64,000 nt of DNA, taken from Schlesneria paludicola DSM 18645 (GTDB lineage: Bacteria; Planctomycetota; Planctomycetia; Planctomycetales; Planctomycetaceae). The notes under the pieces are model-generated. The model saw only the letters and a program-made list of their open reading frames with translations. It ran no database searches and was not told where the DNA came from. Made by a program: the position numbers and the translations under genes. Position 1 is the stretch's first letter; every line of letters starts with the position of its first letter. Below are positions 8,803 to 19,992 of the stretch, in pieces. The DNA is taken from NCBI GenBank assembly GCA_945876035.1, contig CAMCMU010000007.1:1-64000 (forward strand), written 5' to 3'.

Positions 8803-10515
8803 TCAAACAGAGGCATCCATTTCGGAAACCGCCGGACGGCGTAGCCGTTTTTTTTGGGAAAGAGCATTGCTGGACGTCGGCGTATTTCCAGCCAATCGGT
8901 TTGCCGTTGCCGGGGAATACGACTCGCAGAGTCGTTGGACGTCTTCTCTGACAGCAAAGAAGGCCTCAATCACACGAGGATCCCACTGCTGCTTGGCACC
9001 TTTACGGAAAATCTCTTGGACCTGATTCCACGGCAATGCTTGACGATACGGCCGATCACTGGCCATTGCATCGTAACTGTCGGCAACGGCTAAAATTCTT
9101 GCCATCAGCGGAATTTCATCGCCCGTAAGTTTATCGGGGTATCCGTTGCCGTTGTAGAATTCATGATGACTTCGCACGCCAGGCAAAATTGATTTCAAGT
9201 TTTTCAACTTGCGTAAAATCTGATAGCCGATCATGGGATGCAATTCCATTTGACGCAATTCAACAGCGGTCAGCTTCCCCGGTTTGGACAAAATCCGATG
9301 ATCCAAAACCACTTTGCCGATGTCGTGAAGCAATCCGGATAGATAAATGTCCTCGAGATCCGCCGATTCCAGCCGGAGCTGCTCTCCAATGCGGCGGGCT
9401 ATCAACGCCACGCGTTCGCTGTGCCCACGCGTATAGGGGTCCTTTGCATCGAGCGTCGAAACGAGTGAACTTACGAATCCGACGAGAGGCGTATCGTGTT
9501 CGTCGAACAATTCGGTATTAAGAAGAGGCGTACCAAAGATTGTGGCGATGGAACTGATGAGATTGGCTTCCGCGGTGCCGTAGTCTCGATCTCCCGGCAG
9601 ATTCGTACTGACGATCCAGCCGCAACGATTTTGCGGATCTCCGATCGCTACAACCAACAGACTTTTCAGCCCCGGAAATTCTTGGCCGAGATGTGTCTGA
9701 TGTAATCGGTTTTTGATCAATGGTCGTGACCAGTCATGCTGGTCAAAATGAGAAACAAGCCTCGTCAGTCCCGACTGATCGAATGCAAGGCGTCCTTGAG
9801 CCATAAAGTGCGTCTCTGTTTTGCCCTGCTTCAGGAAGATGACGACACCACTGCTTTCGATAAGTGATTGCAGCCACTGCAAGCACATTTCGGCGAGTTG
9901 TTCGCGCGGTTGTGCCAAATGCAGGTTGCCGGTCAATCGATGCAGAAGTTGAATTTGCTCAAATGAATCCTCTTTTTTTTCTGTCATCGTGATCCATTCG
10001 GATTGGAGATCCACTGTGCGGCCGCTGTGGTGGAAGTTTTGCCCTGCGATGATCAGCAGTCGCCTCAAGAGCGTGACATCGCATACGGGAATTAATCCCA
10101 CTCGCTCATTCAATTGAGTTCGGTTCCAACCGGCATCCAAAGCCGCCAGAATTAACTCCACTGGACGTGAATCCCGCGAGGACAGAGCGTATCCGACGAT
10201 CACAAAACGACTGTCTGCCTGCCAAGGAAATGCGAAAAACGTCAAGTGATCGGTGATACAAACGATCTCCGTGCGAAACAGGGCGCAGACTGAATCGAGT
10301 ACCCAATCGGCATCAAGAGGCCGGAGGGTCGAGGGGGATTGCCCCACCACTTTTCTACGGTCACGATCAACAATCAGACACGGCAACCCGGTTCGTTCGG
10401 CGAATTCTTGAAAGGACGCTCGTGATGGCCAATCGGCGGACCAAGAGGGTGAGGGTTCAGCGATGGACACCCCATCAGCAACGACAGATTGCGTCCTTTG
10501 AAAATGACGGCTCAT
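8803..10515 (-). CDS. GAF and HD-GYP domain protein, probable c-di-GMP phosphodiesterase
   Basis: The 570-residue protein ends with an HD-GYP domain. Its metal ligands are visible: HSERV (His about 365), the LHDIGK HD pair (about 397-398), HHEFYNGNGYP with the paired histidines and the GYP signature (about 450-460). Such domains hydrolyse cyclic di-GMP, sometimes cGAMP. A GAF-like sensor region precedes it (about 190-340), and the first 180 residues form a separate region without a recognised domain. No membrane segment is seen, so the protein is probably cytoplasmic. The start ATG at 10515 has GGGAG seven to eight bases upstream. No receiver domain is present, so input presumably comes through the GAF region. 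Confidence 0.9.
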   Translation of the reverse strand: MSRHFQRTQSVVADGVSIAEPSPSWSADWPSRASFQEFAERTGLPCLIVDRDRRKVVGQSPSTLRPLDADWVLDSVCALFRTEIVCITDHLTFFAFPWQADSRFVIVGYALSSRDSRPVELILAALDAGWNRTQLNERVGLIPVCDVTLLRRLLIIAGQNFHHSGRTVDLQSEWITMTEKKEDSFEQIQLLHRLTGNLHLAQPREQLAEMCLQWLQSLIESSGVVIFLKQGKTETHFMAQGRLAFDQSGLTRLVSHFDQHDWSRPLIKNRLHQTHLGQEFPGLKSLLVVAIGDPQNRCGWIVSTNLPGDRDYGTAEANLISSIATIFGTPLLNTELFDEHDTPLVGFVSSLVSTLDAKDPYTRGHSERVALIARRIGEQLRLESADLEDIYLSGLLHDIGKVVLDHRILSKPGKLTAVELRQMELHPMIGYQILRKLKNLKSILPGVRSHHEFYNGNGYPDKLTGDEIPLMARILAVADSYDAMASDRPYRQALPWNQVQEIFRKGAKQQWDPRVIEAFFAVREDVQRLCESYSPATANRLAGNTPTSSNALSQKKRLRRPAVSEMDASV

Positions 10516-11183
10516 CAAAGTTCTCCCGCGAATCCGGTACGCTCTCCTAGATCAAATGTCCAATCGGCGTCTCAACGGCGCGCGGCAATGACATTTCATC
10601 CAAAATGAACGCTCGCAATTCGTGAAAACTTTAGATTGCGTCACAGCTCAGGCAAATCAATCTTCGCCGTTACACGAGCAATCATGCGGTTTGACGAGAT
10701 TGGTTCGCACAATCGACCCAGTCGGTTGTGATTCGTCAACAGCATAAATCTGTTGTAATCGTTAATACCGGAGTTCTCGCGATTGTCCGAAACCAGAAAT
10801 CGCTGGCCACAGTTTGCGGATATCGTCTTGAGTGTCACGGATTGACGGGGCATTAGCTTCACGGCAACCGACGCCGGTAAAAACGAGCGGGCGAAATTTA
10901 GGCAAAGTATAAAGAGATCAAGACCGCCGCCCATTGATTGCGGCTCTGTGAACCCGCTGGGCCCCTCCGTTCCTGTTTTGCCAGGCCGCGAAAGGAGCGT
11001 CACGCACAGATCTGACCGTCGCCGTGGAGAGAATAAGCCGATACTTTCCACACAGCCACGCCGTGAAACAGCACTCGAATGCGGCGTCATCCGTCGTGGA
11101 CAAGATCTCCAATCCATCCACGTCCGTGCCCACACTCTGCCAAGGCGATCTCTCTGAACGCCAAGACCCTGTAAGATCCCGGC
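10516..11183. other. Gene-poor stretch of about 670 bases
   Basis: It lies upstream of the HD-GYP gene and downstream of the DUF1501 gene. A minus-strand frame from 11135 to 10641 is open, but its composition changes along its length and no domain is recognisable. No RNA gene or repeat is visible. It must hold the HD-GYP promoter, which I cannot place. Confidence 0.3.
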
Positions 11184-12641
11184 TTACGCCAAAATCTTCT
11201 GAATTACGTTGCCGCTCACGTCAGTCAAGCGAAAGTCTCGGCCTTGGAACTTGTAGGTGAGGCGTTTGTGGTCGATGCCGAGTTGATTGAGGATTGTGGC
11301 ATGCAGATCGTGAACGTGAACCACATCGATGGCAGCGTTGTAGCCGAACTCGTCGGTTTGACCGTGGCTGTGACCGCCCTTGATTCCACCTCCCGCCATC
11401 CAAATCGAAAAGCCCTTGATGTGGTGGTCACGGCCGTTTCCCTGGGCCATTGGCGTGCGGCCGAACTCGCCCCCCCAAACGACGAGCGTGTCATCGAGCA
11501 TCCCACGTTGCTTGAGATCGGCGATCAGAGCTGCGCACGGTTGATCGACTTCCTTGGCAATCCCGGCAATTCCGTCCCGGATCCCGCCGTGATGATCCCA
11601 GTCACGATGATACAGCTGAATGAAGCGCACGCCGTGCTCGGCGAGGCGTCTCGCTAGTAAGCAGTTCGCGTTCAGAGAACCGTCGAGGCCCGTACATCCA
11701 TACTGCTCTAAGATGTGCTTCGGTTCGTTCGACAGGTCCATTAGCTCCGGAACGCTAGCCTGCATCTGAAACGCCATCTCGTACTGGTTGATTCGCGTGG
11801 CAATTTCGGGATCATCGATGCGTGCATCGAGCAGACGGTTGAGTTGGTTGGTCGCATCGATGACATCGTGCTGCTGATCGCGTGAGACTCCGGCGGGGTT
11901 GTTGATGTAGTAGACGGCGTCTCCCTTGGAATTGAATCTCACACCCTGAAAACGACTCGGCAGAAACCCGCTGTGCCACTGTCGCGAGGCGATCGGCTGC
12001 TGCTGCCCACTCTTGCCGGTCGATGTCAGTACGACAAACCCCGGCAGATCATCGCAGTCGGATCCCAATCCGTACCACGCCCACGATCCCATGCTGGGCC
12101 GTCCAGAGATCGTCGTTCCGGTGTTCATGAACGTGTGCGCGGGATCGTGATTGATCGCCTCGGTGACGAGAGAGCGGATGATGCACAATTCGTCAGCCAC
12201 TCCGCCCAAATTCGGGAACTGGTCACAAATCTCCTGCCCGGACTGACCGAACTTCGCGAACTTGTGCTGCGGGCCGAGACATTTCAGCGACTGCCCCTGA
12301 AGCTGCGCGATCGGCTGTCCCTTCGTGATCGACTCCGGCATCGGCTTGCCATCCTGCGCCGCGAGTTCCGGTTTGTAGTCGAGCGTTTCAAGATGACTCG
12401 GCCCGCCCGCCATGCACAGATGAATTACGCGTTTCGCCCGGGCCGGTCGATGCACAGGGGAAATCAGCCCATTCCACCGCTCATTCGTTCCCGACGAGAC
12501 CGCAGCGGCGGCCGTGAGCGTTTTGGGATCGAGCAGTGAAGCGAGAGCCATCGCCCCGATTCCGGTGGTCGTGCGTGTGAGAAACGAACGACGCGACACG
12601 TCACGACGAATCGCATCAAACTTGGAAACAATTGGATCCAT
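11184..12641 (-). CDS. DUF1501 protein with Tat signal, sulfatase/alkaline-phosphatase-like fold
   Basis: The 485-residue protein starts with a twin-arginine signal, SRRSFLTRTTTGIG, near residue 17, so it is exported folded. The body is a typical planctomycete DUF1501 protein: HLCMAGGPSHLETLD near the N-terminus, GGEFGRTP, GRDHH, WMAGGGIKGG and the C-terminal HDLHATILNQLGIDH with its metal-site-like histidines. The family resembles the alkaline phosphatase superfamily; its biochemical role is undetermined. In planctomycetes it is usually paired with a DUF1549/DUF1553 cytochrome-like gene, but none is found on either side here. The ATG at 12641 places the Tat motif correctly; a longer frame reaches 12788 but would bury the signal peptide. 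Confidence 0.93.
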   Translation of the reverse strand: MDPIVSKFDAIRRDVSRRSFLTRTTTGIGAMALASLLDPKTLTAAAAVSSGTNERWNGLISPVHRPARAKRVIHLCMAGGPSHLETLDYKPELAAQDGKPMPESITKGQPIAQLQGQSLKCLGPQHKFAKFGQSGQEICDQFPNLGGVADELCIIRSLVTEAINHDPAHTFMNTGTTISGRPSMGSWAWYGLGSDCDDLPGFVVLTSTGKSGQQQPIASRQWHSGFLPSRFQGVRFNSKGDAVYYINNPAGVSRDQQHDVIDATNQLNRLLDARIDDPEIATRINQYEMAFQMQASVPELMDLSNEPKHILEQYGCTGLDGSLNANCLLARRLAEHGVRFIQLYHRDWDHHGGIRDGIAGIAKEVDQPCAALIADLKQRGMLDDTLVVWGGEFGRTPMAQGNGRDHHIKGFSIWMAGGGIKGGHSHGQTDEFGYNAAIDVVHVHDLHATILNQLGIDHKRLTYKFQGRDFRLTDVSGNVIQKILA

Positions 12642-14260
<1,619 letters not shown>

Positions 14261-14281
14261 CGGACTTCGCAAAAGTGATCC

Positions 14282-14312
14282 ACTGGCGGTGACTGTTGCA
14301 GTCGCCGCCAGT
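14282..14312 (+). terminator. Hairpin terminator after metY
   Basis: A 13-base stem ACTGGCGGTGACT pairs with AGTCGCCGCCAGT around a GTTGC loop, with a single G-T wobble. It is followed by GTTGTT, a short T-rich tail. It lies 21 bases after the metY stop codon. The hairpin is strong, although the T tract is poor for a classic intrinsic terminator. It may also serve minus-strand transcripts arriving from the kinase gene. Confidence 0.75.
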
Positions 14313-14490
14313 GTTGTTCCATGCACATGGCTGAGCGAAGGCACGAGCCGCTCGGTCTCTCTCAAACGACAGACGGTGGAGTAGCGACGACACCGACCGG
14401 CGTCTCTGGCACGGAACTCCAATCGTTCCACGTTACCGAGGTCAGGGTCCGATCTATACACGTCGTTGGCGTAAGGAAGATGCCCACAAT

Positions 14491-15150
14491 TCAGAACTCT
14501 GCGGACCGTTCCGGCGGAGCGAGCGTCGAATTCGATAACCGCTGAGAATTCTGAAACCAAGCGGAAATGATCGGCGGCTGACTTCGCAAATTACACCAGT
14601 GAACTTGGGGTAACCCTGCGGCGAGTTCCGGAAACAGGGGGTCAATTAAACCGAGATGAGCGGCCTCTTCAACATCGATTGTCGCCGGTGCATCAGTCGA
14701 TTTTAATAAGACCAACTCATCGGCCATCCAGCGTGATGCGACCCACGCCGCGATCGAATCACTGGTAGCGTTCCAGTGATGGGGCAGCGGATTGTGATCA
14801 TTTTTCTCAGCTTCTCGCAGATACAACTCCACGTCCAGCAGCAGTGGTCCGGGCCGGATCTTCCATTCTGCTTCGGCCGATTGGCGCGATGCGACCTCAC
14901 GGGAATCGATCAACAAATGACGAACAAGAGCGCGATTGATCGCCAGAGATTGAACGGCAATCCAGTGCGCTGTTTCTTGGGGCAGTAAATAAACATCACT
15001 CCAGTGACGGACAATGTCCGTCACTGCGCCGCCGCCAACAATGATCAGCGACCGACCGTTGCCACGCAACTCGAGTACCGCATTCAGATGGTCCGCGAGA
15101 TCGTTCCAGGAGAGTAAACTTCCCCCCAGCTTATAAACCACCAGATCCAT
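14491..15150 (-). CDS. Amino-acid kinase family protein, MfnE-like
   Basis: The 219-residue protein has the amino-acid kinase fold signature: YKLGGSLL at the N-terminus, IIVGGGAVTD (about residues 39-48) and TSDSIAAW followed by DELVLLKS near the C-terminal third. It is shorter than glutamate or aspartate kinases. It resembles the small kinases found with tetrahydromethanopterin C1-transfer genes in methylotrophs and planctomycetes, related to archaeal MfnE of methanofuran synthesis. That assignment is from remembered family features and is tentative, since no other C1 gene is in this window. The ATG at 15150 has AGGAGA about ten bases upstream, and only 22 bases separate it from the aldose epimerase stop, so the two genes form an operon. 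Confidence 0.75.
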   Translation of the reverse strand: MDLVVYKLGGSLLSWNDLADHLNAVLELRGNGRSLIIVGGGAVTDIVRHWSDVYLLPQETAHWIAVQSLAINRALVRHLLIDSREVASRQSAEAEWKIRPGPLLLDVELYLREAEKNDHNPLPHHWNATSDSIAAWVASRWMADELVLLKSTDAPATIDVEEAAHLGLIDPLFPELAAGLPQVHWCNLRSQPPIISAWFQNSQRLSNSTLAPPERSAEF

Positions 15151-15172
15151 GTTCAACACATCTCCTGTCACG

Positions 15173-16126
15173 TTACGCCAATACCGATCCGACCGTGATC
15201 GTATGCCACGTCTGAAACTCCTCGCAGGGTTTGAGTGTTCTCCATCCACATTCAATGCCGCGTGCTGTCAGATTCACCGCGTCGGTGGGACAGCTATACG
15301 GCTCGAGACAGACGACCTGCCGTCCGGCTGGAGTGAATGCGACGATTTCACGAAACACTGGCGGAGCAGTCAGAGTCACCTGCAGACCGGATTTTTCATC
15401 AAGAATCCGACAGTCGAAGGGTTCTCCTTGAGACTGGATGGAGGTGTAAACATCGTCCAACATCACGCTACCGAGATAGGCGGCATCGCGCAGGTCATGC
15501 CATTCGTCCAACTCCAGACGTCGACCCGAGGGAAGACAATCAATCAGCTCCCAACGCTGCGCGGCTGGGACTTCAATCAGGCAATCTTCCATGCGGCTGT
15601 CGGTAGCCAACGGAAGTTTGAAGTACGGATGCGTTCCCAAGCCCCACGGAAGTGATCGATTGGTGGGATTGAAAATAGAAAAACTGCAACGCAGACAATT
15701 TTCGACAAGTTTGTAATGCACCTCAATGACAAAATCGGACGGCCAATACGGAACACGATCCGGTGCATCGACACTGAGTTGAAATTGCCCCGTCACAAAA
15801 TTTGTGCCCTGAGCAATAATTCGCCACGGCCGGTCCAGACACAATCCATGAATGGCATTACCAAACCTGTCCGTCACGGGTAGTGCGAAGTCACGACCTT
15901 CCCAAGAGAAGCGTCCGGCACGAATCCGATTCGGGAACGGGAAGAGGATTGGAATGCCGCTTCCACTGGCTCGTTGACCACCCATCTCAAAGCCGGGCAC
16001 GGAATCGAGGACGTTGAGCGATTGACCATTCATGATGACCCGGAAATCAAAACAGTTGAACCCCAACTCAGACGCAATGCGCGCTGTCGAGCCGGCATGC
16101 GAATCGGCGATTGTCACTGTTGGCAT
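15173..16126 (-). CDS. Aldose 1-epimerase family protein (mutarotase-like)
   Basis: The 317-residue protein belongs to the galactose mutarotase-like superfamily. The recognisable elements are FPFPNRI near residue 68, NAIHGL with a conserved histidine, and GTHPYFKL with the second histidine. A C-terminal acidic residue in the CLEPYSCPTDA segment probably supplies the catalytic carboxylate. Such enzymes interconvert alpha and beta anomers of hexoses or hexose phosphates; the exact sugar is unknown. ATG at 16126 is chosen; an in-frame TTG lies five codons upstream. It is followed by the amino-acid kinase gene after 22 bases, an association whose purpose is not obvious. Confidence 0.88.
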   Translation of the reverse strand: MPTVTIADSHAGSTARIASELGFNCFDFRVIMNGQSLNVLDSVPGFEMGGQRASGSGIPILFPFPNRIRAGRFSWEGRDFALPVTDRFGNAIHGLCLDRPWRIIAQGTNFVTGQFQLSVDAPDRVPYWPSDFVIEVHYKLVENCLRCSFSIFNPTNRSLPWGLGTHPYFKLPLATDSRMEDCLIEVPAAQRWELIDCLPSGRRLELDEWHDLRDAAYLGSVMLDDVYTSIQSQGEPFDCRILDEKSGLQVTLTAPPVFREIVAFTPAGRQVVCLEPYSCPTDAVNLTARGIECGWRTLKPCEEFQTWHTITVGSVLA

Positions 16127-16359
16127 TTGCTCTTTGTCCAATCCGTCATGATCTTGAAGGCGTTGTGAGGTGGCTGACGGGGACTATACCAAGGTACGGG
16201 CGACCCTTTCCACGACTCAGGGAGCACCGCGCCCCCGCAAAAAAAACCTGCATTCCCCTCGCTCCTTGATCCGCGGCACCACGTTGCTGACATTTTCCCC
16301 CTCTTCACAATCAGATCAGCGTGTCGAACTCCCAGCCGTTTTTTAAACGTCCACGATTG

Positions 16360-17367
16360 TCACTTGATGTGTGACCTGTGGAGATCCACCTTTCCGTGCA
16401 TCGTATACAGCAGAAATTCCGGACCATCGGGAATCAATAAGCCACTCGATTTATTTTCACTTAGCGGACGGAGTGGACCATCGGGGGACTTCGTCCAGTG
16501 AATCAAATCGGGCGAGACAGCCAAGCCCGTGGCCCACAAGCCTGGAATTTTCGGGTCCTCCGATCGCCTCGAAGAGTGGATCACGGCGTAGTACCGGCCA
16601 TGGTAAGTGATGATTTGATTCAAAGCGATCAGATCACGCTCATCCGGCTTGAGCTGCGGATGTTCGATGTCGTTGGGTTCCGCCGCCGCATCGGTGGGCA
16701 CTTTCGACAGCGTCACACCTGGCAGCATCACGGGATCATCTTGAACATTGGTAAAGACTTTCAAGTCGGTGGATCGTGCGAGCCAGATCCCTCGGTCACT
16801 TCTTTCATAAAACAAGTTCCAGATACCATTTTCCAGCCAAGCCGTCGGTGTGCCGTAGGGGCCATCGGAAAGTGCGTCGCCATTTTTTTGTCTGATATCA
16901 AGCCTACCATTTTGCTGCCAGACAATGCCATCACGTGATGTCAGCCGTTGAGCCTGGTCGTTCGCGCCCTCGGCGAACATGTGCAGGATTCCGTCGTGTG
17001 AGATGACACAGACATCTTCAATCCAGTGGTCCTTGAGGATTGGATTTGAGGGATCAGGCGTCCACTTGAGTCCGTCCATTGAGGTCGCATAGCCCAGCCG
17101 TTTTATTCCCGCCCGCGTCCCGTCGTAGCCGGTGTACCACATCCGCCAACGATCCTTGTCGCGAATGATCCAGCCGCGTTCACGAATCTTAACGTCCCAG
17201 TATCCCTCGCCCTGTGCTTCAAATACGGGGTGGGCAGCAATCGACTCGAACTGTGTCAGTTCCGGAGGAAAAACGATGTCATGATCCACAGCGCGTGCCG
17301 ACGCGACGGAAATTATTTGGCAGATGAGAAACAAACCACGAACGGGCCACGTCACTCTGCAACTCAT
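16360..17367 (-). CDS. Secreted five-bladed beta-propeller protein, GH43/GH32-like
   Basis: The 335-residue protein begins with a Sec signal peptide (about residues 1-25, cleavage near ASARA). It continues with repeated propeller-blade patterns: WRMWYTGYDG, GYATSMDGLKWT, ILHMFAEG, WNLFYERSD. Blades with a D/N-xDGxxW pattern are typical of the GH43/GH32/GH130 glycosidase clan. Catalytic acidic residues cannot be assigned with confidence, so a lectin-like or inactive role is also possible. The ATG at 17367 lies six bases after AAAGGAG, which decides it over an ATG two codons earlier. The product is probably periplasmic or secreted and involved in polysaccharide use. Confidence 0.8.
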   Translation of the reverse strand: MSCRVTWPVRGLFLICQIISVASARAVDHDIVFPPELTQFESIAAHPVFEAQGEGYWDVKIRERGWIIRDKDRWRMWYTGYDGTRAGIKRLGYATSMDGLKWTPDPSNPILKDHWIEDVCVISHDGILHMFAEGANDQAQRLTSRDGIVWQQNGRLDIRQKNGDALSDGPYGTPTAWLENGIWNLFYERSDRGIWLARSTDLKVFTNVQDDPVMLPGVTLSKVPTDAAAEPNDIEHPQLKPDERDLIALNQIITYHGRYYAVIHSSRRSEDPKIPGLWATGLAVSPDLIHWTKSPDGPLRPLSENKSSGLLIPDGPEFLLYTMHGKVDLHRSHIK

Positions 17368-17515
17368 TGCCATCTCCTTTGATTGGTCGTGCGGAGTTAA
17401 TTCCCGCCACGAAACTTTATCGTCCGGTGAACGGTCAGCATCACTGCCCTTGATGACATTCGGTGCTTATCATCTCGTTGTCAATCGATCGCCGTTCACT
17501 CCTTGAGCTATTCTC

Positions 17516-19789
17516 ATGACATTTTTTCGCCAGATCAGCCGACGTACAGCCCTTCAAGTTGCTTTGGCCTCGGTGACTGCGGGTTCGACGATCGGTCGAC
17601 GATCAGTACGGGGCGCTGATTCCCTAGTCTTCACTGCGGAACACGCACCTCTTGACAGGCGACGAGGAGTTTTGAAACAACTCAATGACTATTTTCCATG
17701 GGAGCCATCGCCGTCGGTGGCACAGTGGAACACACGCGCCGAGGATTTGCGTCAACAGGTCCTCGTCGCAGCGGGGCTTTGGCCGATGCCAACGAAGCGC
17801 CCCCTAAACGCCGTGGTACATGGACAGATCAAGCGTGATGACTACGCGGTTGAACGCGTGATCCTACACACGGGAGACGGACTTTTTTGTACCGGAAGTC
17901 TGTATCGTCCCCTCAACGCAGCAACGAAAACACGACCCGGCATCTTGTGTCCTCACGGGCACTGGCCGGGGGGACGATTCCACGATCACGGCGAGGAGAA
18001 ACTGAAGTCTGAGATCGAGTCCGGGGCGGAGCAGTTCCCCAGCGGACGGCATCCCCTTCAAGCACGATGTGTCCAACTCGCCCGCATGGGATGTGTCGTA
18101 TTTTTGTATGACATGCTCGGTTACGCAGACAGTGGGCCTCTAACAAAACAGCTGATCCATGACTTTAAAACGAAGAGACCTGAATTGGAGAACATCGATC
18201 GCTGGGGCCTGTTCAGTGCGCAGTCGGAGTTGAGATGTTTGAACGTACTCGGGCTGCAAACATGGAACTCGATTCGTGCTCTCGACTGGATCAGCGAGCT
18301 TGACGATGTTGATCCGAAACGCATCGGTGTGACGGGGGAGAGTGGTGGCGGAACACAAACATTCCTCCTCGGTGCGATCGATCCTCGTCCGACCGCATTG
18401 TTTGCCGCGGTAATGGTTTCCACCGCAATGCAGGGTGGATGCACCTGCGAGAATGCCGCCTATTTACGAGTGGGGACAGGCAATGTGGAATTGGCGGCAT
18501 TGATCGCGCCTCGTCCACTCGGGCTGTCGGCTGCCGATGACTGGACGCGAGAACTGGAAACCAAGGGACTGCCGCAACTCCAAAAACATTTCGAAATGCT
18601 TGATGTCCCCGGCAATCTCCAAGGGAAATATTTCCCGTTCGAGCACAACTATAATCGAGTCAGTCGTTCGATGATGTACGAATTCTTCAATGAACACTTA
18701 AAACTGGGGCAGAGCAGTCCGATTATCGAACGCGATTTTGTACCACTAACGCGTGACGAAGCTACCGTCTGGTATGACGAGCATCCCGCACCGCACTATT
18801 CCGAAGAGGCGGAACTCCGAATTCTGCGCGACTTCGCCACAGACCAAGGTCGACAATTTGCCGATCTCAAGCCGAATGACGTCAGGACTTTGGACACCTA
18901 TCGGCGAGTGATCGGAGGGGCGTGGAATGTCATGATAGGCCGCCGCCTTCCCGGCAAAGGCGAGTTCACTTACCGGCACACGGACACCGTTTCCACGAAT
19001 TCGCTGACGAAATTCTACACGATCGTCCGACTTACCCGAGAAGAGGAAGAAATCGCCACCCTCATTTATGTACCGAAACACTGGAATAAGCAGACGGCCA
19101 TCTGGGTGACAGACACTGGAAAATCCGGATTGCTAAAGGAAAATGACGCACCTATCGAACTCATTCGGAAGTTACTTGATGCGGGGTTTTCCGTCGTGTT
19201 GCCTGATCTGATCTATCAGGGTGAATCGCGGATTGCTGAATCGCGGATAAATGGTGCCTCACTCACAAAATCACGTGAAGTGGCATTATCGCGAGATTCT
19301 CTAGGTTTCACTGCCGGCTACAACCATCTGCCTTTTGCACAACGTGTCCACGACATTCTGACGCTGATCGCATTCAGCAGGTACGGCGAGAATCGATCGA
19401 TGCGGATTCACCTGCTGGGTCTGGGCCGGATTGCGGGGCCCCTTGTGGCGGCGGCGGCCTTTCAGGCAAAAGAGGCCATCGACACTGTCGCGATCACCAC
19501 AGACGGTTTTCGCTTCGGCGGCATCACGACCATTCGAGATCCGATGATGGTTCCGGGTGCCGTCAAATACGGCGACGTACCCGGCCTGCTACCCCTTCTG
19601 GCTCCAACACGGCTGCTCATCGCCGATACGTCGCCGAAAGACGACGCCATGCAATTGGCTCTTGCGGGCTACGCGGCGGTGGGAGCCTCACGGAAGTTGA
19701 CCCTTTTGAATGCGAACCCCCAGCAACAAATGTCAACTGCCGTGGGTTGGTTATTGACACAGCAACACCGACCAGACGTCCGCCATTGA
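17516..19789 (+). CDS. Tat-exported protein with two alpha/beta-hydrolase domains, acetylxylan-esterase-like
   Basis: This 757-residue protein has a twin-arginine leader, SRRTALQVALAS. The first hydrolase domain (about 60-400) has the nucleophile elbow GESGGG near residue 278 and a likely catalytic histidine in FEHNYN near 378; it resembles the acetylxylan esterase/prolyl-peptidase-like esterases common in planctomycetes. The second half (about 500-757) again shows alpha/beta-hydrolase features (ATLIYVPKHW, VVLPDLIYQGES), but the expected elbow position reads GLGRIAG without a serine between the glycines. The C-terminal domain is therefore probably non-catalytic. The first domain likely removes ester groups from plant or algal polysaccharide in the periplasm; substrate not established. 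Confidence 0.85.
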   Translation: MTFFRQISRRTALQVALASVTAGSTIGRRSVRGADSLVFTAEHAPLDRRRGVLKQLNDYFPWEPSPSVAQWNTRAEDLRQQVLVAAGLWPMPTKRPLNAVVHGQIKRDDYAVERVILHTGDGLFCTGSLYRPLNAATKTRPGILCPHGHWPGGRFHDHGEEKLKSEIESGAEQFPSGRHPLQARCVQLARMGCVVFLYDMLGYADSGPLTKQLIHDFKTKRPELENIDRWGLFSAQSELRCLNVLGLQTWNSIRALDWISELDDVDPKRIGVTGESGGGTQTFLLGAIDPRPTALFAAVMVSTAMQGGCTCENAAYLRVGTGNVELAALIAPRPLGLSAADDWTRELETKGLPQLQKHFEMLDVPGNLQGKYFPFEHNYNRVSRSMMYEFFNEHLKLGQSSPIIERDFVPLTRDEATVWYDEHPAPHYSEEAELRILRDFATDQGRQFADLKPNDVRTLDTYRRVIGGAWNVMIGRRLPGKGEFTYRHTDTVSTNSLTKFYTIVRLTREEEEIATLIYVPKHWNKQTAIWVTDTGKSGLLKENDAPIELIRKLLDAGFSVVLPDLIYQGESRIAESRINGASLTKSREVALSRDSLGFTAGYNHLPFAQRVHDILTLIAFSRYGENRSMRIHLLGLGRIAGPLVAAAAFQAKEAIDTVAITTDGFRFGGITTIRDPMMVPGAVKYGDVPGLLPLLAPTRLLIADTSPKDDAMQLALAGYAAVGASRKLTLLNANPQQQMSTAVGWLLTQQHRPDVRH

Positions 19790-19992
19790 ATGCCCGCAGG
19801 AGAAATGTCGCAACAGGCCAGGCCAAGCCGTTGTGTTTTGAGTTGCCGACCGTGACACGGATCTTAAGCGTGAGTTCCGTTCGCCGGGAGATCACACACT
19901 TTCTGACTGGAAATGATATGCTATGCCTGTGATCATTGCGGCGGCCAGAGGTTCTGCTACCGAAAAAAGCCACTTTCAGTTTCTGTTCTATC

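Noticed and set aside
10641-11135. Open minus-strand frame of 164 codons downstream of the DUF1501 gene
   Set aside because: Two alternative frames overlap it, composition is irregular and no domain or ribosome site is visible.
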